Assembly (NCBI RefSeq): GCF_000426245.1
Contig: NZ_AUEZ01000030.1
Coordinates: 33,096-97,095 of the forward strand
Length of the DNA: 64,000 bases
Reading direction: 5' to 3'
DNA from: Bradyrhizobium sp. Ai1a-2
GTDB lineage: Bacteria > Pseudomonadota > Alphaproteobacteria > Rhizobiales > Xanthobacteraceae
The notes under the pieces are model-generated. The model made no database searches. It was not told the origin of the DNA and saw only the letters and a program-made list of their open reading frames with translations. Both the position numbers and the translations under genes were made by a program. Every line of letters begins with the position of its first letter. Position 1 is the stretch's first letter. Positions 43,569 to 52,400 of this stretch are shown one piece after another.

Positions 43569-43712
43569 CCGTTCTCTTTCATCCGGACTTTAACCGTCGG
43601 CTTCGGAATTGCACCGAATCTGCTGACCCTTCCTCCTGGGAGGAGAAAGGCGCTCGCGGGCTTGGGCCGTCAGGCCCTTACCGCCGGTGGGGACTTTCAC
43701 CCCGCCCTGAGA
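43569..43712 (-). promoter_or_regulatory. FMN riboswitch (RFN element)
   Basis: Read on the reverse strand, the conserved RFN blocks appear in order: GGCGGGGTGAAAGTCCCCAC, CGGCGGTA, CCCGCGAGCG, GGGTCAGCAGAT, CCGACGGTTAAAGTCCGGAT and AGAGAACGG. A variable stem (AGGGCCTGACGGCCCAAG) and the CTCCTCCCAGGAG hairpin sit at the usual places. It ends 78 nt before the ribH2 start, leaving space for an expression platform that would sequester the ribosome-binding site or end transcription when FMN is bound. Confidence 0.95.
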
Positions 43713-44172
43713 ACATCGGCCGCCCGGAATGGACGACCTACCCTAAAGCTATTGCCAAACCCCGGAGCGCGGCAAGGTCCTTGGCATGGCGAATCGGCAT
43801 GTTCCCCATGTGCCCGGCGCGAGCCTTGACGATCTCTGGCGACCGCTTGGCGACTCTTGAATGCCCTGACCGGAGCCGAAACGCGCGCCGCGTGCGTTAA
43901 CGATTGCGACGATCGCGCAAATCCGATTCCGGTTTGTTCTCGCGTTAATAATTGTGGCGGAGATCAGCTGTGGACGAGCGCGCCTTTGGCTGTGGACGGA
44001 CTCGGGGCCCGGTTGCGCGGATTCCGCAAATCACATCACTTCATTCTCGCAAGCCTCGGAGTGATCGGGAAGGCGAAGGAGGGGCCTGCAGTCGGCAACC
44101 ATGCGTTATCTGGTGCAGGCCGGCCTTCCACGTGCGTACCAACAAAGTCAGAAGAACAAGGGTCGAGACGGC
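43713..44172. other. Intergenic region between the riboswitch and the YbjN gene
   Basis: About 460 bp with the divergent promoters of the ribH2 leader and the YbjN-like gene. Open frames here show no family features. Two direct AGCTGTGGACGAGC/GGCTGTGGACGGAC-like words lie at 43967-43998. Confidence 0.5.
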
Positions 44173-44670
44173 ATGTCCCTCCTCGAAGGCATAATCGATT
44201 CCGAGAACAATCCGCTCGCGGTGGTCGAAGATATTGCATCCGATAACAACTGGGCGTTCGAGCGCGCCGGCGACGAAGTCACAATTGTCTCCAAGGGCGA
44301 CTGGACCGACTATCAGCTCTCCTTCACCTGGATGAGCGAGATCGAGGCACTGCATCTGGCCTGCGCCTTCGACATGAAGATTCCGCCGGCGCGCCGCCCT
44401 GAGGCGCAGCGGCTGATCGCCGCCATCAACGAGCAATTGTGGGTCGGCCATTTCGACCTGTGGACCCACACCGGCATGATCATGCATCGCCAGGCGCTGG
44501 TGCTGCCCGGCGGGTTGAACGCATCGACCGCGCAATGCGAGAGCATGCTGGTCGGCGCCATCCATGCCTGCGAGCGCTACTACCCGGCCTTCCAGTTCGT
44601 GGTGTGGGCCGGCAAGACCGCCCAGGAGGCGATGAGCGCCGCGATGTTCGAGACCGAGGGCGAGGCTTAA
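44173..44670 (+). CDS. YbjN domain protein
   Basis: A 165-residue protein fitting the YbjN family: NPLAVVEDIASDNNWAFERAGDEVTI (in part, VVEDIASDNNWAFER), then LSFTWMSEIEALHLACAFDMKIP and GHFDLWTHTGMIMHRQALVL. YbjN proteins affect motility and stress in enterobacteria through a type III-chaperone-like fold; molecular role unknown. Start ATG 44173; a longer frame to 44101 lacks conservation. A family E repeat lies between it and proC. Confidence 0.88.
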   Translation: MSLLEGIIDSENNPLAVVEDIASDNNWAFERAGDEVTIVSKGDWTDYQLSFTWMSEIEALHLACAFDMKIPPARRPEAQRLIAAINEQLWVGHFDLWTHTGMIMHRQALVLPGGLNASTAQCESMLVGAIHACERYYPAFQFVVWAGKTAQEAMSAAMFETEGEA

Positions 44671-44681
44671 GGAACACGCGC

Positions 44682-44808
44682 CGTCGTCCCGGCGCGGGCC
44701 GGGACCCATACCGCGTGATGTCGCCATTCGGCTAAAATGCTTGTCGTGCGTTCTGTGCCTGACTAGAAACGCCGGTGGTTATGGGTCCCGGCCTGCGCCG
44801 GGACGACG
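44682..44808. repeat. Intergenic palindrome, family E (copy 2)
   Basis: CGTCGTCCCGGCGCGGGCCG then GGACCCATAC on the left, and GGTTATGGGTCCCGGCCTGC then GCCGGGACGACG on the right. The right arm ends 4 nt before the proC start and must be in its leader. Confidence 0.85.
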
Positions 44809-44811
44809 ATC

Positions 44812-45642
44812 ATGGTGGCGCCCTTGAGCAACAACACCCTGCAAAATATTCCCGGCACGATCGCGCTTGCCGGCGCGGGCAAGATGGGTGGGGCGATGCT
44901 GACCGGCTGGCTCGCCGGCGGCCTCGATGCTTCGCGCGTCGTCGTGATCGACCCGCAGCCATCGACCGAAATCAGCGCCCTTGCCACCAAGGGCGTCCGT
45001 CTCAATCCCAAGGACGCCGATCACGTCGACACGCTGGTGGTCGCGGTCAAGCCGCAATCGTTCCGGGACGCCGGCGCGGCGCTCAAATCGCTGGTCGCGC
45101 CATCGACGCTTGTCGTCTCGATCATGGCCGGAACGACCATCGCCGCACTGGAAGAGGTCTGCGGCGGCGCGGTGGTGCGCGCGATGCCGAACACGCCGGC
45201 CTCGATCGGTCGCGGCATCACGGTCGCGGTCGCCGCGAGCAACGTCAGCGCCGCGCAGCGCGCGACCGCCGACGCGCTGTTGCGCGCGACCGGCGCGGTC
45301 GAATGGGTCGACGACGAAGGTCTGATAGATGCTGTGACCGCGGTCTCCGGCTCCGGCCCGGCCTACGTGTTCCTGCTTGCCGAAGAGCTTGCGCGCGCCG
45401 GTGTCGAGGCCGGATTGCCGGAAGAGCTGGCGACCAAGCTGGCGCGCGCGACCGTCGCGGGCTCCGGTGAATTGCTGCATCGCTCGGACTTGCCGGCGGC
45501 AACCTTGCGTCAAAACGTCACCTCGCCGGGCGGCACCACCGCCGCCGCGCTGGAAGTGCTGATGGCCACCGATGGCTTGCGGCCGCTGATGATCCGCGCG
45601 ATCGCAGCCGCGACGAAGCGGTCAAAGGAATTGGCGAAATAG
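44812..45642 (+). CDS. proC: Pyrroline-5-carboxylate reductase
   Basis: A 276-residue ProC: Rossmann motif IALAGAGKMGGAMLTGWL (about 17-34), VVAVKPQSF (about 76-84), VVRAMPNTPASIGRG (about 119-133) and the C-terminal dimerisation part with AVSGSGPAYVF (about 176-186) and SPGGTTAAALEVL (about 237-249). It reduces pyrroline-5-carboxylate to proline with NADPH. Start may be ATG 44812 or TTG 44824. The leader overlaps a family E palindrome. Confidence 0.95.
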   Translation: MVAPLSNNTLQNIPGTIALAGAGKMGGAMLTGWLAGGLDASRVVVIDPQPSTEISALATKGVRLNPKDADHVDTLVVAVKPQSFRDAGAALKSLVAPSTLVVSIMAGTTIAALEEVCGGAVVRAMPNTPASIGRGITVAVAASNVSAAQRATADALLRATGAVEWVDDEGLIDAVTAVSGSGPAYVFLLAEELARAGVEAGLPEELATKLARATVAGSGELLHRSDLPAATLRQNVTSPGGTTAAALEVLMATDGLRPLMIRAIAAATKRSKELAK

Positions 45643-45659
45643 CGGGATTCCGCGAAATC

Positions 45660-45740
45660 GTGGGGTGGGCAAAGCGCAGCGTGCCCACCATTGCTTGCAC
45701 CGAGCGTAGATGATGGCACGCTTCGCTCTGCCCACCCTGC
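45660..45740. repeat. Intergenic palindrome, family C (copy 2)
   Basis: GTGGGGTGGGCAAAGCGCAG and TCGCTCTGCCCACCCTGCG arms with GTGCCCACCAT inside; between the convergent proC and thioesterase genes. Confidence 0.85.
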
Positions 45741-45744
45741 GGAT

Positions 45745-46140
45745 TTACTGCTCCGCGAGCCGCCTGGAAAAATTCTCGGAATTGACGAGGCCGCGGGCGT
45801 GGCGGCCGTCGCCGATCTTGCGCGCGCCGTGGAAAGCTTCGACCTCGAACCGGATCACGCGGCGTTCGACCGCGATGACTTTTGCGGTGGTGCGCACCAG
45901 GGCGCCGACGGGCGCGGCCCAGAGATGGCGGATGTCGACCTCGGTGCCCACGGTGACCCAGCCGGGTTGAAGGCCACTTCGGATGGCATCGCCCGAGGCC
46001 AGCTCCATCTCCAGGATCATCATCGGCGTGGCGTAGACCATCGGCATGCCAGGCACGAAATGCCCGACCGTGCGCTCCGGCGGCACCACGAGGGTGCGCT
46101 CGGCGCTCATGCCGATCTTGATGCTGTCGCGCGCGTCCAT
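45745..46140 (-). CDS. Thioesterase, fluoroacetyl-CoA thioesterase-like
   Basis: A 131-residue hot-dog-fold protein: TVGHFVPGMPMVYATPMMILEMELASGDAIR (in part) near residues 24-50, then WVTVGTEVDIRHLWAAPVGALVRTTAKV, the FlK-like pattern with Thr, Glu and His positions conserved. Probably hydrolyses a small acyl-CoA; true fluoroacetate resistance is not implied. ATG 46140; flanked by family C and family G palindromes. Confidence 0.82.
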   Translation of the reverse strand: MDARDSIKIGMSAERTLVVPPERTVGHFVPGMPMVYATPMMILEMELASGDAIRSGLQPGWVTVGTEVDIRHLWAAPVGALVRTTAKVIAVERRVIRFEVEAFHGARKIGDGRHARGLVNSENFSRRLAEQ

Positions 46141-46150
46141 GTTTCGTCGC

Positions 46151-46245
46151 CGTCATTCCGGGGCACGCGCTTGCGCGTGAACCCGGAATCCAGAGGTTGT
46201 TGAGCAAGATTCCGGGTTCGCGCTTACGCGCCCCCCGGAATGACC
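46151..46245. repeat. Intergenic palindrome, family G
   Basis: CGTCATTCCGGGGCACGCGC and GCGCGCCCCCCGGAATGACC-type arms, with ACCCGGAATC and GATTCCGGGT inside. The only copy in the window, between the tautomerase and thioesterase genes. Confidence 0.85.
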
Positions 46246-46252
46246 GAGGATA

Positions 46253-46456
46253 TTACTTCTTCGCGGCGGCGGCGCGCTCAACGAACGTCTTGCCGCCCTT
46301 CATCTTGTGGGTGAGCGGCGCCTCGTTGATCTGGATCACGACGGCTTCAGCGTCGACGCCGAGATTCTTCACCAGCGCCTGGGTGATGTCGAGCATCATG
46401 CCCTTCTTCTGCTCTTCGGTGCGGCCGGCGGCCATGCTGATGGTGATCTCAGGCAT
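46253..46456 (-). CDS. 4-oxalocrotonate tautomerase family protein
   Basis: A 67-residue tautomerase-superfamily subunit with Pro directly after Met (the N-terminal catalytic base after Met removal), then ITISMAAGRTEEQKKGMML and VVIQINEAPLTHKMKGG. Small hexameric enzymes of this type ketonise enols; substrate unknown. Followed by a family G palindrome. Confidence 0.9.
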   Translation of the reverse strand: MPEITISMAAGRTEEQKKGMMLDITQALVKNLGVDAEAVVIQINEAPLTHKMKGGKTFVERAAAAKK

Positions 46457-46573
46457 TCTTAGCGCTCCCTGTATTTTTATCCGTCATGACCCATGCGGCC
46501 ATCGGCGATCTCGCATATCAAACAGGACGCCGATGATCCGCACAAGGCCGCACGCAGCGGCGCGCGTGAATGG

Positions 46574-48088
46574 CTATCCCCACGTCACGTCATGGCGCGC
46601 CAGCACTTCGCGGACCTTTGCGACGAGGTCGGCCTCCGCGCAGGAGAACTGCGCCGGCCGCGTCTCGCGCCATTCCTGGTTCGAAGCGATCGCGGCGGCA
46701 GCCTTCGCGCCTTCGATCAGGTCCTTGATCTGCACCTCGCCGCGCGTCTTTTCGTCGGAGCCCTGTATGATGACGCAAGGCGAGTTGCGGCGGTCGGCAT
46801 ATTTGAGCTGGTTGCCCATGTTCTTGGGATTGCCAAGATAGAGCTCGGCGCGGATGTTGGCGCTGCGCAATTGCGCGACCATCTTTTGATAATCCGCGAC
46901 CCGGTCGCGATCGAACACCGTGACCACCACGGGCCCGAATTGCGGCCGCGTATCGAGCTTGCCAAGCAGCGTCAGCGCCGCCTGCAATCGCGACACGCCG
47001 ATGGAAAAGCCCGTCGCCGGCACCGGCTCGCCGCGAAAGCGCGAGACCAGGCCGTCATAACGCCCGCCGCCGCCGACCGAGCCGAAGCGAACGGGACGAC
47101 CTTTTTCGTCCTTCGTTTCGAGCAGGAGTTCAACTTCGTAAACTGGGCCGGTGTAATATTCGAGGCCGCGGACGACGGAGGGATCGATGCGAATGCGGTC
47201 CGATCCGTAGCCAGATGCCATGACTAGGTTGGCGATCTCTTCGAGTTCACCAACACCAGCCTGACCAACCTCGCTTTTGGCCAAATAGGTGCCCGCCGCT
47301 GCAATTGACTCTTTCCATTCCTCGCGTTTTTCCGTGACGCTCAAGACAACACCAGCATCCGCCGCGTTGAGGTCGGCGCCCTTCGTGAAGTCGCCCTTGC
47401 CCTCCTCACCGCCATCCCACCGTCCGGGGCCAAGCAACTTGCGCACTTCGTCGGCAGGAAACTTGTCCAGTTTGTCGATTGCACGCAGCACTGTGAGCCG
47501 CCGGCCCGCATTGTCTTCGCCGCCGAGGCCGATCGCGTCCAGCACTCCATCGAGCACCTTGCGGTTATTCACCTTCACCACATAGGAGCCACGCGGAATC
47601 CCCAGCGCCTCCATCGTATCAGCCGCCATCATGCACATTTCGGCGTCGGCCGCCGGCGAGCCGGAGCCCACCGTATCGGCATCGAACTGCATGAACTGGC
47701 GGAAGCGGCCGGGGCCCGGCTTCTCGTTGCGGAAGACGTAGCCGGCGCGGTAGCTGCGATACGGCTTCGGCAGGTGATCGAAATTCTCGGCGACGTAGCG
47801 GGCGAGCGGCGCGGTCAGGTCGTAGCGCAGCGATATCCACTGCTCGTCATCGTCCTGGAACGAGAACACGCCCTCATTCGGGCGGTCCTGGTCCGGCAGG
47901 AATTTGCCGAGCGCGTCGGTATATTCCATCGCCGGCGTCTCCACCGGCTCGAACCCGTAGCGCTCGAACACCTCGCGGATGGTCTCGGTCATCCGGCGCG
48001 TCGCGGCGATCGCGGTCGGGCCGCGATCTTCGAGCCCGCGCGGCAGGCGCGCCTTCAGCTTCTGCGGTTTTTTCGGTTTGTCGGCCAT
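46574..48088 (-). CDS. hisS: Histidyl-tRNA synthetase
   Basis: A 504-residue class II synthetase: motif 2 region RYDLTAPLARYVAEN and YRAGYVFRNEKPGPGRFRQF (about 108-140), the His-A motifs GLEYYTGPVYEVEL (about 312-325) and GGGGRYDGL (about 342-350), and a C-terminal anticodon-binding domain from about 400. ATG 48088 (a longer frame to 48124 lacks conservation). Its length is above the usual 420 because of a helical insertion between the motifs, as in other alphaproteobacterial HisRS. Confidence 0.96.
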   Translation of the reverse strand: MADKPKKPQKLKARLPRGLEDRGPTAIAATRRMTETIREVFERYGFEPVETPAMEYTDALGKFLPDQDRPNEGVFSFQDDDEQWISLRYDLTAPLARYVAENFDHLPKPYRSYRAGYVFRNEKPGPGRFRQFMQFDADTVGSGSPAADAEMCMMAADTMEALGIPRGSYVVKVNNRKVLDGVLDAIGLGGEDNAGRRLTVLRAIDKLDKFPADEVRKLLGPGRWDGGEEGKGDFTKGADLNAADAGVVLSVTEKREEWKESIAAAGTYLAKSEVGQAGVGELEEIANLVMASGYGSDRIRIDPSVVRGLEYYTGPVYEVELLLETKDEKGRPVRFGSVGGGGRYDGLVSRFRGEPVPATGFSIGVSRLQAALTLLGKLDTRPQFGPVVVTVFDRDRVADYQKMVAQLRSANIRAELYLGNPKNMGNQLKYADRRNSPCVIIQGSDEKTRGEVQIKDLIEGAKAAAAIASNQEWRETRPAQFSCAEADLVAKVREVLARHDVTWG

Positions 48089-48161
48089 GGGCGCGCGTTT
48101 ACCAGCGGATGGCGAATGCGGCAACCGTCACGCCAGAGGCGGCGGAATAATCCGCCGCCGG

Positions 48162-49241
48162 TCACAGGACCTTTCTGATCCAGTTGTGCGGGTCGGGCGC
48201 GCGACCGTACTGGATGTCGACCAGTTGCTTGCGCAGCCCCATGGCGACAGGGCCAGCCCCGCCGCCATTGATGAGAAAATCGCCCTTGGTGGAACACACC
48301 TTGCCGATCGGCGAGATGACGGCCGCCGTGCCGCATGCGAAGGCCTCTTTCAGCTTGCCGCTGGCGGCATCAGCGCGCCACTGGTCGATCGTGTAGGCCT
48401 CCTCACGCACGCGCGTGCCGGCATCCTTCGCGAGCGCGATGATCGAATCCCGCGTGATGCCCGGCAGGATCGTGCCGAGTGGCGGCGTGAGCAGCGAACC
48501 GTCGTCGAATACGAAGAAGACGTTCATGCCGCCGAGTTCCTCGATGTAGCGGCGCTCGACCGCATCGAGGAAAACCACCTGATCGCAGCCATGTTCGATG
48601 GCCTCGGCCTGCGCGCGCAGGCTGGCGGCGTAATTGCCGCCGCACTTGACGGCGCCGGTGCCGCCGATCGCGGCGCGCGTGTAGTTCTCCGACACCCAGA
48701 TCGACACCGGCGCGGGGCCGCCCTTGAAATAGGAGCCGACCGGCGAGGCGATGACGGCGAAGATGTATTCCGCGGATGGTTTCACGCCGAGGAAGACCTC
48801 GCTCGCGATCATGAAGGGCCGCAGGTAGAGACTGCCCTCGCCGCCTGGAATCCAGGCGCGGTCAATGCGCACGAGTTGCTCGACCGCTTCGATGAACACC
48901 GGCTCGGGCAGCGGCGCCATCGCCATGCGCTCAGCCGAATTCCAGAAGCGCCGCGCATTGGCGTCGGGACGGAACAGGTTCACGCCGCCGTCATCGCGCT
49001 TGTAGGCCTTGAGGCCTTCAAAAATTTCCTGCGCGTAGTGCAGGACGGCCAGGGCCGGATCGAGCGGAAAATTCGCGCGGGATTCGATGCGCGCGCCATG
49101 CCAGCCCTTCGCCTGATTGTAGCGGACCAGAGCCATGTGATCGGTGAAAATCCGGCCGAAGCCCGGGTCAACGAGCCTTGCCGCGCGCTCCTTGTCGGAC
49201 GTCGGATTCGCCGCTGGCTGGATTTCAAATTTCAAACTCAT
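48162..49241 (-). CDS. ilvE: Branched-chain amino acid aminotransferase
   Basis: A 359-residue fold-type IV enzyme of the longer (eukaryote-like) BCAT group: YAQEIFEGLKAYKRDDG (about 69-85), GSLYLRPFMIASE (about 135-147), and the PLP lysine in GTGAVKCGGNYAASL (about 195-209). Catalyses the last step of Leu, Ile and Val synthesis and the first of their breakdown. GAAGGAAAAA precedes ATG 49241; a frame up to 49445 is not gene-like. Divergent from the marR-type gene across a 338-bp region. Confidence 0.96.
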   Translation of the reverse strand: MSLKFEIQPAANPTSDKERAARLVDPGFGRIFTDHMALVRYNQAKGWHGARIESRANFPLDPALAVLHYAQEIFEGLKAYKRDDGGVNLFRPDANARRFWNSAERMAMAPLPEPVFIEAVEQLVRIDRAWIPGGEGSLYLRPFMIASEVFLGVKPSAEYIFAVIASPVGSYFKGGPAPVSIWVSENYTRAAIGGTGAVKCGGNYAASLRAQAEAIEHGCDQVVFLDAVERRYIEELGGMNVFFVFDDGSLLTPPLGTILPGITRDSIIALAKDAGTRVREEAYTIDQWRADAASGKLKEAFACGTAAVISPIGKVCSTKGDFLINGGGAGPVAMGLRKQLVDIQYGRAPDPHNWIRKVL

Positions 49242-49579
49242 TTTTCCTTCTTCCCGCCCTTGCTTCCCGCTGTCGGAATCGGCGCGATTTCCGGCGCCGG
49301 CCTCTCCGGGCCTGTTGGCTTGATCGGTCTCGACTTCACCGCCAGCCTTGGGCTGGTTTCCATCGCCGTCATGTCCGAAAGGACATGCTTTTGCCGGATG
49401 CTGAAGTCCAGTATGTTTTGTCGAAATGCCGCTCGACAATCGCACGGTAGTCCCAATTTGCGGCCCAAGCCTTCATCACTGGTTTGCTCGCGGCCGATCT
49501 AAACGTTGCCAGGGACGAAACGATCTAAAATTTCGTCGTGACTGGCAGTTTTGTAACATTGAACCCAAGATACGTCAAT
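49242..49579. other. Divergent ilvE-marR intergenic region
   Basis: Holds both promoters. A hairpin ATGTCC-GAAA-GGACAT lies at 49369-49384 and a dyad near the marR side is listed separately. No further gene is seen. Confidence 0.55.
49507..49547. promoter_or_regulatory. Possible MarR-type operator
   Basis: TGCCAG (49507) and ACGAAA (49515) face TTTCGT (49531) and CTGGCA (49542), a two-step inverted repeat lying 33 nt before the regulator start. Autoregulation by the adjacent MarR protein is the obvious reading; not tested. Confidence 0.4.
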
Positions 49580-50134
49580 ATGGCTGACATAAATTTCTCA
49601 ACGGCAGCAGCGCAGCCCGATTCACCGGGAACGGACGTATCCGCCCCCGGTCCGCGGACGGGCGATTTGCGCTGGGACATCATCGAGCTCCTGTTCTTCG
49701 CCTACCGCGACTTCGTCGGCGATGCCGATCAGGAGCTGGAGGCGTTCGGCTTCGGCCGCGCCCATCACCGGGTGATGCATTTCGTCACACGCTATCCCGG
49801 GCTCAAGGTCGCCGACCTGCTCGACGTCCTGCGCATCACCAAGCAATCGCTCGGCCGCGTGCTGAAGCAATTGCTTGACGAAGGCTACATCCTGCAGAAG
49901 ACCGGCAGCAATGACCGGCGGCAGCGGCTGCTTTACGCCACTGCCAAGGGCGAAGCGCTGGTGGCCAAGCTGGCGGGATTGCAGACCGACCGCATCAACC
50001 GCGCCGTCGCCGGCCTCGATCCGGGTGGCGTCGAGACTGTGCGGGCGTTCCTGCGCGCGATGATCGACCGCGACGATCCCGACAAGGTGCTGGAGACGAT
50101 CTTCGGCAGCGCGGCGAAGAAGACGAGGGAGTGA
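49580..50134 (+). CDS. MarR family transcriptional regulator
   Basis: A 184-residue winged-helix regulator: helix pair RAHHRVMHFVTRYPGLKVADLLDVLRITKQSL (in parts, about 66-97) with recognition helix ITKQSLGRVLKQLLDEGYI, then the beta-wing NDRRQRLLYATAKG. The N-terminal 28 residues are Pro/Thr-rich. ATG 49580; a GTG at 49538 would start inside the dyad. Its stop overlaps the response regulator start (GTGAG), so the two are translationally coupled. Ligand unknown. Confidence 0.9.
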   Translation: MADINFSTAAAQPDSPGTDVSAPGPRTGDLRWDIIELLFFAYRDFVGDADQELEAFGFGRAHHRVMHFVTRYPGLKVADLLDVLRITKQSLGRVLKQLLDEGYILQKTGSNDRRQRLLYATAKGEALVAKLAGLQTDRINRAVAGLDPGGVETVRAFLRAMIDRDDPDKVLETIFGSAAKKTRE

Positions 50135-50871
50135 GTGTGACGCAGGGAGCAACCATTGCCGCCGCGACGGCGCGCATGCCGATGAAGCCGGCCGACGATG
50201 CGCCGCACCTGCTGCTGGTCGATGACGACCGACGCATCCGCGATCTTCTCTCGCGCTTCCTCTGCGGCGAAGGCTACCGCGTCACCACCGCCATGAGCGC
50301 CAGCGACGCGCGCGCCAAGCTGCTCGGGCTCAACTTCGACCTGCTGATCCTGGATGTGATGATGCCGGGCGAGAACGGTTTCGATCTCGCGCGCTTCATC
50401 CGCTCGTCCTCGTCGGTGCCGATCATCATGCTCACCGCGCGCCACGAGGCGGAAGCCCGCATCGAGGGCCTGCAGATCGGCGCCGACGATTATGTGGCAA
50501 AGCCGTTCGAGCCGCGCGAACTGGTGCTGCGGATCGGCAACATCCTCAAGCGCACCGCGCCGCCGCCGGCGCAAACGCTGGAGCAGATCGCCTTCGGCCC
50601 ATACGTCTTCCATATCGACCGCGGCGAATTGCGCCAGGGAGAGGAGATCATCCATCTGACCGACCGTGAGCGGGAGATGCTGCGCATCCTCGCCGCAAGC
50701 CCGGGCGAAACCGTGCCGCGCGGCGCGCTGACCGGCGGCGGCACAGTCAACGAGCGCGCCGTTGACGTGCAGATCAACCGCCTGCGGCGCAAGATCGAGC
50801 GCGATCCCGCCAATCCCTTGTTCCTGCAGGCGGTGCGCGGCATCGGCTATCGCCTGGTGGCCTCGCCTTAG
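50131..50871 (+). CDS. OmpR-family response regulator
   Basis: A 246-residue regulator: receiver domain with LLLVDDDRRIRD (about 24-35), phospho-acceptor Asp in LLILDVMMPG (about 74) and Lys in DDYVAKPFEP (about 124); a winged-helix DNA-binding domain with LTDREREMLRIL and NERAVDVQINRLRRKIERDP (about 205-230). Start GTG 50131, overlapping marR. The partner kinase lies 137 bp downstream beyond a palindrome. Target genes unknown. Confidence 0.93.
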   Translation: MSVTQGATIAAATARMPMKPADDAPHLLLVDDDRRIRDLLSRFLCGEGYRVTTAMSASDARAKLLGLNFDLLILDVMMPGENGFDLARFIRSSSSVPIIMLTARHEAEARIEGLQIGADDYVAKPFEPRELVLRIGNILKRTAPPPAQTLEQIAFGPYVFHIDRGELRQGEEIIHLTDREREMLRILAASPGETVPRGALTGGGTVNERAVDVQINRLRRKIERDPANPLFLQAVRGIGYRLVASP

Positions 50872-50996
50872 AGCATGATCCGGAAAAGTGGAAACCGGTT
50901 TTCCCTGCGACAAACGCGTAGCGTTTGCGCGGAGATCATGCTCAAACAAAAAGATGAGATCGTGATCCGATTTCGTCTCATCGGATCATGATCTAG
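50871..50996. repeat. Intergenic palindrome, family F (copy 3)
   Basis: GAGCATGATCCGGAAAAGTG through GATCATGCTCAAACAAAAAG, then an added inverted pair GATGAGATCGTGATCCGA and TCTCATCGGATCATGATC. It separates the response regulator from its kinase. Confidence 0.8.
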
Positions 50997-51007
50997 ACTT
51001 ATCCGCC

Positions 51008-52393
51008 ATGAGCACCATCGACACGGGCCTGAGCCTCATCCGCAACGCCTCGCAGCGCGTCTCCAGAGCCAATGGCTGGATGGGAAACGCGTTCAAGAGC
51101 TGGATGCCGACCGGCCTCTATGCTCGCGCACTGCTGATCATGATCGTGCCGATGGTTGTGCTGCAGACCGTGGTGGCGTTCGTGTTCATGGAGCGGCACT
51201 GGAACACGGTGACGCGCCGCCTCTCCGCCGCCGTCGTGCAGGACATCGCCGCCCTCATCGACGTCTACAAGACCTATCCGCAGGACAAGGATCGCGCGCA
51301 GGTCCGCCGCATCGCGCAGCGGCTGCAGCTCGTGGTCGATTTCCTTCCCCCCGGCGACATGCCGCAACCCGGGCCAAAGCCGTTCTTCTCGCTGCTGGAC
51401 CAGACGCTGTCGGTGCAGCTTGGCCGCCAGATCGGCCGCCCGTTCTGGATCGACACCGTCGGCAGATCCAACCTGGTCGAGATCCGCGTGCAGCTCGACG
51501 ACGCGATCATGCGCATCTTCGCGCTGCGCAGCGCCGCCTACGCATCGAATTCGGAGATCTTCATCTTCTGGATGCTCGGCACGTCCACGATCCTCTTGAT
51601 CGTTGCGGTGCTGTTCCTGCGTAACCAGATCAAACCGATCCTGCGTTTGGCAGACGCCGCTGAAAGCTTCGGCAAGGGTCGCGAGGCGCCGAATTTCCGG
51701 CCACGCGGCGCGCGCGAGGTGCGGCGTGCGGCGCAAGCGTTCATGGAGATGAAGGCGCGCATCGAGCGCACGATCGAGCAGCGCACCGCGATGCTTGCCG
51801 GCGTCTCGCACGATCTGCGCACCATCCTGACCCGCTTCAAGCTCGAGCTCGCGCTGCTTGGCGAAGGCCCCGAGATCGACGCCATGCGCAAGGATGTCGA
51901 CGAGATGTCGATGATGCTGGAAGACTATCTCGCCTTCGCCCGCGGCGATTCCGGCGAGGTCGCGCAGCCGACCGACATGACGATGGCGCTCGAGGAATTG
52001 CGCAACGACGCCGAACGCCACGGCCATACCGCGACCGTCGCCTTCCACGGATTGCCTGTCGTCACGGTGAAGCCGGCCTCGTTCAAGCGCTGCCTCGGCA
52101 ACCTCGTCTCCAATGCGGCGCGGCACGCCAACTCGATCTCGATCACCGGCCACCGCGACCACCGCTATCTCACGGTCACCATCGACGACGACGGCCCGGG
52201 CATTCCGGTGGACATGCGCGAGGAGGTGTTCAAACCGTTCCTGCGGCTCGACGATGCGCGTAACCAGGATGAGGGCGGCACCGGCCTGGGACTGGCAATC
52301 GCCCGCGACATCGCCCGCTCGCATGGCGGCGACATCATGCTCGGCGACAGCCCGATGGGCGGCCTGCGCGCAACGGTAAGGGTGCCGGTGTAG
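51008..52393 (+). CDS. Sensor histidine kinase, EnvZ-like
   Basis: A 461-residue inner-membrane kinase: first helix about 39-62 (LYARALLIMIVPMVVLQTVV), a periplasmic domain of about 115 residues, second helix about 180-202, HAMP (about 203-255), HisKA with H-box GVSHDLRTILTRFK (His about 262), then N-box LVSNAARHANSI, D-box DDGPGIP and G-box GGTGLGLAIARDIA. Pairs with the response regulator at 50131. Stimulus unknown; the arrangement resembles EnvZ-OmpR. Confidence 0.94.
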   Translation: MSTIDTGLSLIRNASQRVSRANGWMGNAFKSWMPTGLYARALLIMIVPMVVLQTVVAFVFMERHWNTVTRRLSAAVVQDIAALIDVYKTYPQDKDRAQVRRIAQRLQLVVDFLPPGDMPQPGPKPFFSLLDQTLSVQLGRQIGRPFWIDTVGRSNLVEIRVQLDDAIMRIFALRSAAYASNSEIFIFWMLGTSTILLIVAVLFLRNQIKPILRLADAAESFGKGREAPNFRPRGAREVRRAAQAFMEMKARIERTIEQRTAMLAGVSHDLRTILTRFKLELALLGEGPEIDAMRKDVDEMSMMLEDYLAFARGDSGEVAQPTDMTMALEELRNDAERHGHTATVAFHGLPVVTVKPASFKRCLGNLVSNAARHANSISITGHRDHRYLTVTIDDDGPGIPVDMREEVFKPFLRLDDARNQDEGGTGLGLAIARDIARSHGGDIMLGDSPMGGLRATVRVPV

Positions 52394-52400
52394 ATGGCCT

